From assembly GCA_017307855.1 (NCBI GenBank), contig JAFKGD010000005.1, positions 1 through 64,000 on the forward strand: 64,000 bases of DNA, read 5' to 3'. The position numbers were made by a program, and so were the translations under genes. Origin of the DNA: Burkholderiales bacterium. Its GTDB lineage: Bacteria > Pseudomonadota > Gammaproteobacteria > Burkholderiales > Burkholderiaceae_C. Position 1 is the first letter of the stretch, and the number at the start of each line of letters is the position of its first letter. Under the pieces are notes generated by a model. The model saw only the letters and a program-made list of their open reading frames with translations, did no database searches and was not told where the DNA came from. Of this stretch, positions 36,627-46,863 are shown in pieces.

Positions 36627-37826
36627 TCAAGCTCCCGACGTGCGGCGCCGCATCGCGTGTCCGCCTTCGACCGCAGCCCAGTACACGAAGGCCGCCATTG
36701 CCATCGCCGCCCCGACGGCGGCAACCCCATGCCAGCCAAAGCGCGCATACGCCAGGCCCGACAGCAGCGAACCGATGGCCCCGCCCGTGAAGTACATCGA
36801 CATGTAGACCGTGGTGATGCGGCTGCGCGCGGCCGGATCGAGCCGGTAGACCTCGGTCTGGTTGGAGATGTGGGCGCCCTGCACGCCCATGTCCAGCAGC
36901 ACGACACCCGCCAGGAACAGCGGCCACGAGAACTGCCCCCACCACAGCGGCAGCCATGACAGCACGGACAACAGCACGAAGCCCCCTGTGGCCGCCGGCC
37001 CCCATCCCGCATCCGCCAGCCGGCCCGCGAAGCGCGCGCAGAGTGCCCCCAGCACGCCGACCAGGGCCACGCCGCCGATCACCAGTTCGCTCGCGCCATG
37101 GTTGGCCTTGAGCATGAAGGCGGCCGCCGTCCAGAAGGCGCCGAAAGCCGCGAAGCACAGGCCACCGATGACGCCGCGTCGGCGCAGCACCGGCTGTGCC
37201 GCGAAGATGCGGCCGATGGAACGCAGCAGGGCGCCGTAGCTGCCACCGGCGGTCGGCGCCACTTCAGGCAGCCTCGCACGCAACGACAGGCACAGCGCCA
37301 GCATGAGCACTGCCCCGATCAGGTACACCGCACGCCAGCCGGCCAGGCCCGCCACCATGCCTGCCGCGAAGCGCGCCAGCAGGATGCCCAGCAGCAGCCC
37401 GCTCATCACCGTGCTCATGATCCGCCCGCGCTGCGCCGGCGGTGCGAGATGTGCCGACAGCGGCACCAGCACCTGGGCCGCGACCGAGGTGACGCCGATC
37501 ACCACCGACACCAGCAGCATGGCCTCGAAGTTGGGCGCCAGCCCCATCGCCAGCAGCGCCGCGGCCGTGAGCGCGGTGGTCGTCACCAGCAGGCGCCGCC
37601 GCTCCAGCAGGTCGCCCAGCGGCACGACGAGAATCAGGCCCGCCACATAGCCCAGTTGCGCCATCGTGACCAGCAGCCCGGCGTGCACGGAACTCACGCC
37701 GAACGTCTGCGCGAAAAGTGCCAGCAGCGGCTGGGCAAAATAATTGCTGGCCACGCAGAGGCCGGCGCCGGCGGCCATCAGGCGGACGATCCCCGGCGTC
37801 AGGGTCTGGGTACGGCTGGAAGACAT
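36627..37826 (-). CDS. MFS transporter
   Basis: A 399-residue twelve-helix transporter of the major facilitator superfamily. The loop 2-3 signature is GYVAGLILVVPLGDLLERRRLLV (GDxxxRR pattern), and QRGRIMSTVMSGLLLGILLAR follows in helix 4-5. It resembles proton-driven drug or sugar efflux proteins (DHA-type); the substrate is unknown. It is divergent from a LysR regulator 35 bases away, which most likely controls it. Start MSSSRTQTLTPG was chosen; an upstream ATG would extend into that short control region. Confidence 0.9.
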   Translation of the reverse strand: MSSSRTQTLTPGIVRLMAAGAGLCVASNYFAQPLLALFAQTFGVSSVHAGLLVTMAQLGYVAGLILVVPLGDLLERRRLLVTTTALTAAALLAMGLAPNFEAMLLVSVVIGVTSVAAQVLVPLSAHLAPPAQRGRIMSTVMSGLLLGILLARFAAGMVAGLAGWRAVYLIGAVLMLALCLSLRARLPEVAPTAGGSYGALLRSIGRIFAAQPVLRRRGVIGGLCFAAFGAFWTAAAFMLKANHGASELVIGGVALVGVLGALCARFAGRLADAGWGPAATGGFVLLSVLSWLPLWWGQFSWPLFLAGVVLLDMGVQGAHISNQTEVYRLDPAARSRITTVYMSMYFTGGAIGSLLSGLAYARFGWHGVAAVGAAMAMAAFVYWAAVEGGHAMRRRTSGA

Positions 37827-37861
37827 TCGATTCAATTGCTGATGGAAACCCACGGACAACC
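37827..37861. promoter_or_regulatory. Divergent MFS/LysR control region with TTC-N11-GAA
   Basis: The 35-base gap holds TTC-N11-GAA (37831-37847), a dyad of the T-N11-A kind bound by LysR-type regulators. The regulator could therefore repress its own gene and activate the transporter. Confidence 0.45.
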
Positions 37862-38761
37862 ATGACAGACCAGGCCGGCGATCTCAGGCTCATGTGCCAG
37901 CTCGTGGAAGCAGGCAGCCTGTCCGAGGCGGCGCGCCGCTTCGACAGCTCGCCGCCCGCGCTCAGCCGCCGGCTGGCCGCGATGGAATCGCGCCTGGGGG
38001 TGAGGCTGTTCGAGCGCTCGTCGCGCCGCTTCGCGCTGACCCAGGAGGGCACGCTGCTGCACCAGCGGGCGCAGCAGATTCTCGCCGCGATCGACGACGC
38101 GGAGGCCGAGGTTTCGGCCACCGGCCGCTCGGTGAGGGGAACCTTGCGCGTGGGCGCGCCCACGCAGATCGGACGCCGGCTGTTCGCGCCGCTGGCCGGC
38201 CGCTTCTCGGACCTGCACCCCGACCTGGACCTGCGCTTCGTGCTGACCAATGCCGAGCTGGACGCCATCGAGGACGAACTCGACATCGCCATCCGCATCG
38301 GCCTGCCCGACGACGGCGCGCTGGTGGCGCGCAAGCTGATGGACAGCCGCCGCGTCGTCTGCGCTGCGCCGTCCTACCTCGAACGCCACGGCATACCGCA
38401 GGTGCCCGACGATCTGCTGCGCCACAAGTGCCTTCGCCTGCTGCGCGGACGCCGCACGCTGGACCGCTGGCGTTTCGTGGAAGACGGCGTGGCGCGCACC
38501 GTCGAGGTGGGCGGCACGCTGGCCACCACCAGCGGCGAGGTGTTGTATGACTGGGCGCTCGAAGGCCGGGGGCTGGCGCTCAAGGCGCTCTGGAACGTCG
38601 AGGACGATCTGGCCAGTGGCCGGCTGGTGCAGTGCCTGGCCGACTATTCGTTCGACGAAGTCGCGCTCTACGCGACCTGGCCGCGCCAGGGCGTGATGCC
38701 CCGGCGCATGCGCGTCTTCCTCGACTTCCTTGCGGCCGAGCTGCAACGGCCGGCCGGTTGA
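37862..38761 (+). CDS. LysR family transcriptional regulator
   Basis: A 299-residue regulator. The N-terminal winged helix is clear: MCQLVEAGSLSEAARRFDSS then PALSRRLAAMESRLGVRLFERSS. The effector domain starts near residue 90 (GTLRVGAPTQIGRRLFAPLA). It resembles the CrgA/AaeR-type LysR proteins that often act beside transporters. It is divergent from the MFS gene, with a LysR-type dyad between them, and converges with the amidohydrolase gene, 19 bases from its stop. Confidence 0.93.
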   Translation: MTDQAGDLRLMCQLVEAGSLSEAARRFDSSPPALSRRLAAMESRLGVRLFERSSRRFALTQEGTLLHQRAQQILAAIDDAEAEVSATGRSVRGTLRVGAPTQIGRRLFAPLAGRFSDLHPDLDLRFVLTNAELDAIEDELDIAIRIGLPDDGALVARKLMDSRRVVCAAPSYLERHGIPQVPDDLLRHKCLRLLRGRRTLDRWRFVEDGVARTVEVGGTLATTSGEVLYDWALEGRGLALKALWNVEDDLASGRLVQCLADYSFDEVALYATWPRQGVMPRRMRVFLDFLAAELQRPAG

Positions 38762-38780
38762 GCCTGCCGCTGCGCGCGGC

Positions 38781-40214
38781 TCAGGCATGCGCGGCCGGGG
38801 CGCCTTGGGCCGCGGCCAGCAGTCGCTCGCCCGACGCCCGCAGTTCGGCGACGCGGCTGCCAAGCATCGGGAAGTTCAGGCGCCCGGCTTCTTTCACCAC
38901 GCGGCCGGCGACCATCACCGTGTCCACGTCGCTGCTCTGTGCATAGGACACGACGGCCTGCACCGGGTCCTGCGCCGAAGCGATGTGCAGGCCATCGCGG
39001 CGCACCACGATGAGATCGGCCTGCAGTCCCGGCGCCAGCCGGCCGACGCGGCGGTCCCAGCGCAGTGCACGTGCGTTGTTCACCGTGGCCCACTCGAGCA
39101 CCTCGCGCGTCTTCACCGCCACCTGCTGGATCGGCGAGCCACCGGTGCCCACGGTCTTGAGGTTCTTGCGCACGAAGTCGGCCGCGGCACTGTCCTGTGC
39201 CGATTCGGCAGTGCGCACGGTGTCGATGTTGGCGTAGAGGCGCTGCATGCGCAGGGCCGAGCGCATGGCGTCGAACATGTCGCCCTTGGTCGCCACCTCC
39301 GAATCCGTGCCGATCGACGGCTGGCCGCCCAGGTCGCGCACACGGCGCGACAACGAGATGCGCACGTGGTTGTTCATCTCGCCGGCCGTGGTCGAGGTCA
39401 CCGAGGCGCCGCTGTCGACCACGATCTTCAGCTCGTCGTCCTCGAAGTAGTTGGCATGCACCAGGTTGTGGTCCGGCCCGAGCAGGCCCTCGGCCGCGAT
39501 GGTGCGGTAGCCGCCGGGCACCAGCCGGTTGGGGCGACCCCACACGTGCGCGGTGGACAGCAGTCCGAACTCGCGCGCGGCGCGGAAGTCCTGCCGCGAC
39601 ACCTCCAGCGTGGAGTAGTCGGGCCCGAGAATCGCCATGGCCAGCGTGACCAGCGCGTCGTCCGACGACAGCCGGCCGGCGCGCAGGCGCCGGATCTCGT
39701 CCAGCGGATGTGGCACTTCGGAGAAATGCTTCTCTCCCGGCTTCGCATGCGCCTTGACGGTGCCGTGGCCGAACACGGCGCGGATGCCGGAGTCGAACAG
39801 CGCCTCGATCGCCGCGTCGGTGTGGGCCGGCGTGGCATTGTTGTGGCACCAGTCCAGCACGCCAGTCACGCCGGCATCCATCTGCGCCAGCGCGCCCATC
39901 AGCGTGGCGATGTAGGTGTCCTGCGGGGTGAAGAGCGGCGCGAGCTTCGCGTGGAAAAAGTTGAAGTAGTCCGAGCCCGCCCAGTCGTTGCCCAGCCCGC
40001 GCAACGCGGTTTCCCAGGTGTGGATGTGGGCGTTGATCAGGCCGGGCATCACGATCGCGCCGCGCGCGTCGATCACGCGGTCGGCGTGGGCGTCGATGGA
40101 CGGCGCCACATCGCGCACCACCGTGCCCTCGACGAGCACGTCGCCCTGCGGCAGGTCGCCCACGGCGGGGTCGAGCGACAGCACCGTGCCGCCGCGGATG
40201 AGGGTGCGGGTCAT
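38781..40214 (-). CDS. Metal-dependent amidohydrolase (AtzB/SsnA-like)
   Basis: A 477-residue TIM-barrel hydrolase of the amidohydrolase superfamily. The first ligands are His63 and His65 in NAHIHTWETALRG; further candidates are His in STAHVWGRP, His in LVHANYFED and Asp in SIGTDSEVATKGD. The C-terminal composite domain (DRRVGRLAPGLQADLIVVRR) is standard. Chlorohydrolases and aminohydrolases of guanine, melamine or methylthioadenosine share this layout. It lies 11 bases after a Bug receptor gene, suggesting a substrate captured by that receptor. Confidence 0.88.
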   Translation of the reverse strand: MTRTLIRGGTVLSLDPAVGDLPQGDVLVEGTVVRDVAPSIDAHADRVIDARGAIVMPGLINAHIHTWETALRGLGNDWAGSDYFNFFHAKLAPLFTPQDTYIATLMGALAQMDAGVTGVLDWCHNNATPAHTDAAIEALFDSGIRAVFGHGTVKAHAKPGEKHFSEVPHPLDEIRRLRAGRLSSDDALVTLAMAILGPDYSTLEVSRQDFRAAREFGLLSTAHVWGRPNRLVPGGYRTIAAEGLLGPDHNLVHANYFEDDELKIVVDSGASVTSTTAGEMNNHVRISLSRRVRDLGGQPSIGTDSEVATKGDMFDAMRSALRMQRLYANIDTVRTAESAQDSAAADFVRKNLKTVGTGGSPIQQVAVKTREVLEWATVNNARALRWDRRVGRLAPGLQADLIVVRRDGLHIASAQDPVQAVVSYAQSSDVDTVMVAGRVVKEAGRLNFPMLGSRVAELRASGERLLAAAQGAPAAHA

Positions 40215-40225
40215 CGGTGCGGTGC

Positions 40226-41209
40226 TCACTTGATCTCCACCCCGTTCTTCTTCATCAGTTCGGCGATCAGCTTGTCTTCGGACGCGATGGTGCGGCCGAA
40301 GGCATCGGCCGGCAGGAACGCCGGCAGGAACCCGACCTTGTCGCCCAGCGCCTTGAACTCGGGGCTGGCCACCGTCTTGCGCACCGCGTCTTCGAGCTTC
40401 GCGGCCACGTCGGCCGGCAGGCCCTTGGGCGCGGCGACGCCGCGCCACAGGTCGGACTGGTACTTGTAACCCTGCTCCAGCGCCGTCGGCACGCTGGCGA
40501 ACACGGGCTCGCGGGTCGAGCCCAGCACGCCCAGCACCTTCAGCTGGCCGGCCTTGACCTGACCCGCGACCGAGCCCGGCAGCGTGACCACGGCATCGAT
40601 ATGCCCGCCCAGCAGGCTGGTGACGTGGCCCGACGTGGCGAAGGGCACGTGCGTCACCTCCACGCCGTTGTCATTGAGGAAAGACAGCGAGGTGAGGTGC
40701 ATGTGGCTGCCGATGCTGGTCGAGCCCACGCGGTACATGCCCGGGTTGGCCTTGGCGTACGCCAGCATTTCGGACAGCTTGTTGAAGGGCGAGTCGCCGC
40801 GCACGGCCACCACCGGGAACTCGACCGTCACGCGGCCGATCGGCTGGAAGGCGTTGTAGTCGAACGGCATCAGGCCGCCGTGGAATCCCGTGGACACCGA
40901 ATTGGAGTTGAGCACCACGGTGTAGCCGTCGGGCCGCGCCGCCTGCACGTACTTGTAGCCGATGGCGCCGCCCGCGCCGGGCTTGTTGACCACCACGACC
41001 GACTGGCCGAGATGTCGGCCCATGCCTTCGGCCAACCCCCGCGCCACGGCGTCGGGCGCCGTGCCCGCCACGAATGGCACGACCAGTTCGACCGGCTTGG
41101 CGGACGGAAAGCCCTGGGCCAGTGCGCCGCCCGAGACCAGCAGGCCGCAGAAGGTGGAAAGGAGTGCCGCCGAAGTGCGGCGGCGGGCTTGGGCGAAGGG
41201 ATGGGGCAT
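40226..41209 (-). CDS. Bug/TctC family periplasmic receptor linked to an amidohydrolase
   Basis: A 327-residue solute receptor. MPHPFAQARRRTSAALLSTF leads a signal peptide cleaved after ALA-QG; then FPSAKPVELVVPFVAGTAPDAVARGL and VVVNKPGAGGAIGYKYVQAARPDG match the Bug fold. It lies directly upstream of the amidohydrolase in one operon, without TctAB genes. The nearest tctBA is 17 kb away. The start was set at MPHP because an ATG 18 bases upstream has no better ribosome binding site. Confidence 0.92.
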   Translation of the reverse strand: MPHPFAQARRRTSAALLSTFCGLLVSGGALAQGFPSAKPVELVVPFVAGTAPDAVARGLAEGMGRHLGQSVVVVNKPGAGGAIGYKYVQAARPDGYTVVLNSNSVSTGFHGGLMPFDYNAFQPIGRVTVEFPVVAVRGDSPFNKLSEMLAYAKANPGMYRVGSTSIGSHMHLTSLSFLNDNGVEVTHVPFATSGHVTSLLGGHIDAVVTLPGSVAGQVKAGQLKVLGVLGSTREPVFASVPTALEQGYKYQSDLWRGVAAPKGLPADVAAKLEDAVRKTVASPEFKALGDKVGFLPAFLPADAFGRTIASEDKLIAELMKKNGVEIK

Positions 41210-41294
41210 GGTCGTCTTTCCGTGCATCTGGAGGGAGCAGACGATATGCATGCGCCATGCCGCCAACAATGCGCCGGCGAGCCAAGCATCTTTC

Positions 41295-41332
41295 AGGAAA
41301 ACGGAAAGATCGACGGCGCCCGGCCGTCGATA
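41295..41332 (-). terminator. Probable terminator after lolC-lolD
   Basis: On the minus strand ATCGACGG, a seven-base loop, CCGTCGAT, then CTTTCCGTTTT. It lies just after lolD and upstream of the Bug receptor. The T-run is interrupted. Confidence 0.55.
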
Positions 41333-41341
41333 CGGCGACCT

Positions 41342-42056
<715 letters not shown>

Positions 42057-42064
<8 letters not shown>

Positions 42065-43313
42065 AGCGCAGGGCCTCCGCCGGATTGACGCGGCTGGCGC
42101 GCCAGCTCGGATAGAGCGTGGCCACGAAGGCCAGCACCAGGGAGATGAGGGCGATGGGCACGATGTCGGTGCTCTGCGGATCGCTGGGCATGCGGCTGAT
42201 GAGGTAGATGTCTTTGGGCAGGAAGCTCGCGCCCAGGGCGCGCTCCAGCGCCGGCACGATCACGTCGATGTTGAATGCCACGCCCAGGCCCAGCAGCAGC
42301 CCGGCCAGCGTGCCGATCACGCCCACCATCGCGCCCTGCACGACGAAGATGCCCATGATGCTGCGCGGGCTGGCTCCCAGCGTGCGCAGGATGGCGATGT
42401 CGGCCCGCTTGTCGGTCACCGTCATCACCAGCGTCGAGACCAGGTTGAACGCTGCCACGGCCACGATCAGCGTGAGGATGATGAACATCATGCGTTTCTC
42501 GAGCTGCACGGCGGCGAACCAGGTGCGGTTCTGGCGCGTCCAGTCGCGGATGAGCAGCTCGCCCGAGAGCGAGCCGGCCAGTTGCTGCGCCACTTCGCGC
42601 GCCTGGTGCAGGTCCTTGAGTTTCAGCCGGATGCCCGTCGGCCCTTCGAGCCGGAAGATGCGCGCGGCGTCTTCCATGTGGATCATCACCAGCGCCGAGT
42701 CGTATTCGTAGTGGCCCGAGTCGAAGATGCCGGCCACCGTCATCGACTTGACGCGCGGCACCACACCGGCCGGCGTGACCTGGCCGCTGGGCGAGATCAG
42801 CGTGACCGGATCGCCCACGCGCACACCCAGGGCGCGCGCCAGTTCGCCGCCCAGCACGATGTTGAATCCGCCCGGCACCAGCTTGTCGAGGCCCGCGTCG
42901 CGCATGCCCACGGCCAGATCGGTCACCTGCGGCTCGCGTGCCGGATCGATGCCGCGCACGATGGTGCCGCGCATGTCCTCGCCGCGCGCCAGCAGCGCCT
43001 GCGTTGCGATGAAGGGCGCGGCGCCCACCACGGAAGGGTTGGCCGTGGCCTCCCTGAGCGTGCGCTCCACGTCGGGCAGGGCCGCGCCGCCGGGCGCGAA
43101 GATCTCGATGTGCGAGACCACGCCGAGCATGCGGTCGCGCACCTCTTTCTGGAAGCCGTTCATCACCGACAGCACGATGATCAGCGCCGCCACACCGAGC
43201 GCGATGCCCAGCATGGACACGCCCGAGATGAAGGAGATGAACCCGTTGCGCCGCGTGGCGCGGCCGGCGCGCGTGTAGCGCCAGCCGAGAGTCAGTTCAT
43301 AGGGGAAGGGCAT
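42057..43313 (-). CDS. lolC: Lipoprotein-releasing ABC transporter permease (LolC/LolE)
   Basis: A 418-residue inner-membrane protein with the MacB/FtsX layout: one N-terminal helix (about 24-48, [20 protein letters not shown]), a large periplasmic domain to ~265, then three C-terminal helices. The ends [18 protein letters not shown] and [14 protein letters not shown] are typical of LolC/LolE. Only one permease gene is adjacent, unlike the lolCDE order of enteric bacteria, so a homodimer is likely. It is divergent from the RpfE-type gene, 88 bases away. Confidence 0.94.
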
Positions 43314-43401
43314 CCGTGCGAAAGAGGGCGGGTAGATCGGGAGCGCGCGGGGGGCGCCCTGGAAGTGGCGCCGAGATTGTGGCATCCCGGACAATAGGCC
43401 C

Positions 43402-44418
43402 ATGTCAGACAAACCCCCGCCGCCCGCTTCCGCCGGGACGGCCGGCTCGCCCGCGCTGCACCTGATCGTGGCGCAGGCCGCTCCCCCCGCCGATCCCGAA
43501 GCCCAGGTGCTGCGCCAGGCCTTCGCCACGCTGGCCCTGCCCGGCCTGGACGCGCTGCTGCGCCTGCTGTCGCCCGGCGCGCCCGACGCCGCCGACGACG
43601 ACAGCCTGAGTCCGCCGCACGAGCGCGCCATGGCGCACGCCCTGGGCCTGCCCGTGGCCGATGGCCTGATTCCCTGGGCCGCGCGTGCCGCGCACGCGGC
43701 CGGCCTGCCCGATGCCCACGCGCCCGGCTGGGCCTGGATCACGCCCTGCCACTGGCAGGTGGGCATGAACGAGGTGCGCCAGCACGACCCGGCCGGCCTG
43801 CTGCCCGATGCCGCCGAATCGGCGGCCTTCAGGGAAGCCGTGCGCCCCTGGTTCGCCGGGGACGGCATTGCCCTGCACGCCGGCCCCACGCCCGGCGCGT
43901 GGCTGGCGCACGGGGCACCGCTGGCGGCCCTGCCCAGCGCCTCGCTCGACCGCGTGATCGGCCGCGACATCGACACCTGGAAGCTCGGCGGGGACGCCGG
44001 CCGACCCCTGCGCCGCCTGCAGCAGGAAATGCAGATGTTCCTCTACACCCACGCGCTCAACGATGCGCGCGAATGCCTGCGCCGCCCGCCCGTCAATTCG
44101 TTCTGGATCAGCGGCACGGGCGATCTGCCCACAGCCTGGGCCGGCGATCCGCAGCCGGCGCCGCAACTCGACCGCACCATCGCCGATGCCTGGCAGGCCG
44201 GGCATGTCGCCGGCTGGACAGCGGCCTGGCAGGCGCTGGACGCACGGCTGGCCACCACGCTGCTGCCTGCCGCGCGAGCCGGCCGGGCCGTCACGCTGAC
44301 GCTGTGCGGCGAGCGTGCGAGCCGCAGCTGGACGCTGCAGCCCGGCGGCTGGATCCAGCAGATGCGCCGCCGCATCGCGGGGCCCGACCGCGACCGCTGG
44401 CTGGACGGCCTGTCGTGA
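43402..44418 (+). CDS. RpfE-type conserved protein
   Basis: A 338-residue cytoplasmic protein. The stretch WAWITPCHWQVGMNEVRQHD, and later LYTHALNDARECLRRPPVNSFW with SGTGDLPTAW, is the pattern of a betaproteobacterial/xanthomonad family called RpfE-type regulatory protein. Its biochemical role is unknown, and some databases label members phosphoglycerate mutase, which no visible motif supports. It sits 23 bases upstream of recJ, the same neighbour as rpfE in Xanthomonas, but no rpfF, rpfC or rpfG gene is in this window. Confidence 0.75.
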   Translation: MSDKPPPPASAGTAGSPALHLIVAQAAPPADPEAQVLRQAFATLALPGLDALLRLLSPGAPDAADDDSLSPPHERAMAHALGLPVADGLIPWAARAAHAAGLPDAHAPGWAWITPCHWQVGMNEVRQHDPAGLLPDAAESAAFREAVRPWFAGDGIALHAGPTPGAWLAHGAPLAALPSASLDRVIGRDIDTWKLGGDAGRPLRRLQQEMQMFLYTHALNDARECLRRPPVNSFWISGTGDLPTAWAGDPQPAPQLDRTIADAWQAGHVAGWTAAWQALDARLATTLLPAARAGRAVTLTLCGERASRSWTLQPGGWIQQMRRRIAGPDRDRWLDGLS

Positions 44419-44441
44419 GCGCTTGCCAGAAAGTTCACCGA

Positions 44442-46181
44442 ATGAGTTCCGCATTGAAGATCGTCTCGCGCGACATCCCGCCCCGCGCCGCCTGGGCTCT
44501 GGAGCAGGCGGGCATCCATCCCCTGCTCGCGCGTCTGTATGCGGCGCGCGGCGTCACCGCACCGGCCGAGCTCGACGACAGCCTGGCCCAGCTGATCCCG
44601 CCGCCGCAGCTGCGCGGCGCAAGCGAGGCCGCCGTGCTGCTGGCCGACGCCATCGCGGCCGACCGCTCGATCTGCATCGTGGCCGACTACGACTGCGACG
44701 GCGCCACCGCCTGCGCCGTGGCGCTGCGCGGCCTGCGCCTGTTGGGCGCTAAGCGCGTGCACTATCTGGTGCCCGACCGCGTGACGGACGGCTATGGCCT
44801 CACGCCCCCCATCGCCGATCGGGTGAAGGCCAGCGGCGCCGACCTGCTCGTCACCGTGGACAACGGCATCGCGAGCTTCGACGGCGTGTCGCATGCGCAG
44901 GCGCTGGGCCTGTCGGTGCTGGTGACCGATCACCACCTGCCCGCCGCGGTGGATGGCACCGTCGTGCTGCCCTCAGCCGATGTGGTGGTCAATCCCAACC
45001 ACCCGGAATGCGGCTTCCCGAGCAAGTGCATCGCCGGCGTGGGCGTGATGTTCTACGTGTTGCTGGCGCTGCGGGCCGAGTTGCGCGCGCGCGGTGCTTT
45101 CGATGCAGCCGGGCAGCCGAAGCTCGATGCGCTGCTGCCGCTGGTCGCGCTAGGCACGGTGGCCGACGTCGTCAAGCTCGACGCCAACAACCGCCGCCTC
45201 GTCGCGCAAGGTCTGCGCCGCATCCGCATGGGGCAGATGCCCGCCGGCCTGGCCGCCCTGTTCCGCGCCGCCGGGCGCGATGCGCGCGTGGCCACCACCT
45301 TCGACTTCGGCTTCGCGCTGGGCCCGCGCATCAACGCCGCCGGCCGCCTGGCCGACATGACGCTGGGCATCGAGTGCCTCGTCACGGACGACGCCGCGCG
45401 CGCCGACGAACTCGCCCGCATGCTCGACGGCATCAACCGCGAGCGCCGCGAGATCGAGGGCGGCATGCGCGAGCAGGCCATGCTGGCAGCCGAGTCGCTG
45501 TTCGAGGACGGTGCCAGTCCGCCGCCGGCCGTGAGCGTGTTCGACCCCGACTTCCACGAAGGCGTGGTCGGCATCGTCGCCAGCCGGCTGAAGGACCGCA
45601 TGCACCGCCCCGTGTTCGTCTTCGCCGCCAGCCAGGCGCCGGGCAAGGGACATGAGCTCAAGGGCTCGGGGCGCTCGATCCCCGGCTTTCACCTGCGCGA
45701 TGCGCTGGACCTCGTCGCCAAGCGCCACCCCGGCGTGCTGCTGCGCTTCGGCGGCCACGCCATGGCGGCCGGCTGCACCATCGCCGCGGAGCATTTCGAA
45801 ACCTTCGAGCGGGCACTCGCCCAGGTCGCGCGCGAATGGCTCGACGCCGCCACGCTCACGCGCCGGCTCGACACCGACGGCCCGCTTGCGCCCGAGTACC
45901 GCCGCATCGACGTGGTGGACACGCTGCACCGCGAGGTCTGGGGCCAGGGCTTTGCGCCGCCCACCTTCAGCGAGGAAGTGGAGGTGGTGTCGCAGCGCCT
46001 GGTGGGCGAGAAGCATCTGGCTCTCAAGCTCAGGCACCAGGGCCAGCCGGTGGACGCCATCTGGTTCGGCCACACCGACGCCCTGCCCGCCCGCGTGGTG
46101 CTGGCCTTCCGGCTGGATGCCGACGAATGGCGTGGCGAGCGCAAAGTGCGGTTCCTGGTGGAAGGCGCTCTACCTGGATAG
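44442..46181 (+). CDS. recJ: Single-stranded-DNA-specific exonuclease RecJ
   Basis: A 579-residue DHH-family 5'-3' exonuclease of recombination and mismatch repair. Motif I is VADYDCDGATAC, motif II TVDNGIAS, motif III VTDHHLP and motif IV VALGTVADVVKL; the DHHA1 domain has RFGGHAMAAGCTI. Length and order match E. coli RecJ (577). The start MSSALKIVSRD was preferred to a longer in-frame extension that overlaps the RpfE-type gene. It follows that gene by 23 bases in one transcript. Confidence 0.96.
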   Translation: MSSALKIVSRDIPPRAAWALEQAGIHPLLARLYAARGVTAPAELDDSLAQLIPPPQLRGASEAAVLLADAIAADRSICIVADYDCDGATACAVALRGLRLLGAKRVHYLVPDRVTDGYGLTPPIADRVKASGADLLVTVDNGIASFDGVSHAQALGLSVLVTDHHLPAAVDGTVVLPSADVVVNPNHPECGFPSKCIAGVGVMFYVLLALRAELRARGAFDAAGQPKLDALLPLVALGTVADVVKLDANNRRLVAQGLRRIRMGQMPAGLAALFRAAGRDARVATTFDFGFALGPRINAAGRLADMTLGIECLVTDDAARADELARMLDGINRERREIEGGMREQAMLAAESLFEDGASPPPAVSVFDPDFHEGVVGIVASRLKDRMHRPVFVFAASQAPGKGHELKGSGRSIPGFHLRDALDLVAKRHPGVLLRFGGHAMAAGCTIAAEHFETFERALAQVAREWLDAATLTRRLDTDGPLAPEYRRIDVVDTLHREVWGQGFAPPTFSEEVEVVSQRLVGEKHLALKLRHQGQPVDAIWFGHTDALPARVVLAFRLDADEWRGERKVRFLVEGALPG

Positions 46182-46191
46182 GTGGGGCGTT

Positions 46192-46208
46192 CTGACATGG
46201 CATGTCAG
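46192..46208. promoter_or_regulatory. 17-bp palindrome between recJ and the following gene
   Basis: CTGACATG, a central G, and CATGTCAG form a perfect dyad ten bases after the recJ stop and about 80 bases before the next start. It has no T-run, so a protein-binding site is more likely than a terminator. Confidence 0.45.
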
Positions 46209-46285
46209 CCGCCTCCGACGGCGCGGCCCCGCATGGGTCGGTAACCTTGCTGTCGTGTCTTCACGATGACAAGGAGGAAGTTCTC

Positions 46286-46825
46286 ATGGACTTCGACGAT
46301 CTCGCGCTGCAGTGGTCGCGCGCCGACTCACTGTCGGCGCAGACCATCCTTGCATCGCTGCTGGGCTACGACACCGATCAACTGCAGCAGTTGCGCCGCA
46401 GCGTTTCCCGTCATGCGGGGCTCGACTTGGCCGTTCGGGTCATCGATGACTACAGCGCCTTCCGTGAAGCGCGCCTGAAGCTGGAGCAGGCGCGCGAAGC
46501 GGCCGCACAGATGACGGTGACGGCGCAGGACCTGACGGTGTCGGTCGCGCAAGCTCCGGCCGCGGCACGCGCCTCGGTCGAGCGTGCCAACGACGCGCAG
46601 GAAGCCGCCGAGGCCGCCCTGGATCGCGCCCATTCGCCCCGGGAGAAGATCGAGGCCGCCGTGGTGCTGGAACTGGCCATGAATGCCGTGCGCCAGGCCC
46701 GTGAGGTGGCCGAGGCGGCCGACCGGCTCACGGCGTCGATGGAATCGATGCTGCGCAGCACGCAGCAGCGACAGCTGCCGCCCAGCCTGGCTGCCCCCGC
46801 CAAGCCGGGACGCAAACTGCAGTAG
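46286..46825 (+). CDS. Hypothetical coiled-coil protein
   Basis: A 179-residue soluble protein I do not recognise. The first 60 residues (MDFDDLALQWSRADSLSAQT onward) look globular; residues ~60-160 are highly helical with Ala/Glu/Arg heptads (AREAAAQMTVTAQDLTVSVA, AAEAADRLTASMESMLRSTQ), suggesting a coiled coil. There is no signal peptide or membrane span. The ribosome binding site AAGGAGGAAG is very strong, implying good expression. It is convergent with ychF. Confidence 0.8.
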   Translation: MDFDDLALQWSRADSLSAQTILASLLGYDTDQLQQLRRSVSRHAGLDLAVRVIDDYSAFREARLKLEQAREAAAQMTVTAQDLTVSVAQAPAAARASVERANDAQEAAEAALDRAHSPREKIEAAVVLELAMNAVRQAREVAEAADRLTASMESMLRSTQQRQLPPSLAAPAKPGRKLQ

Positions 46826-46863
46826 CGGCCCGGGACGGGATCGGCGACCCGCGCGACGAGCCC

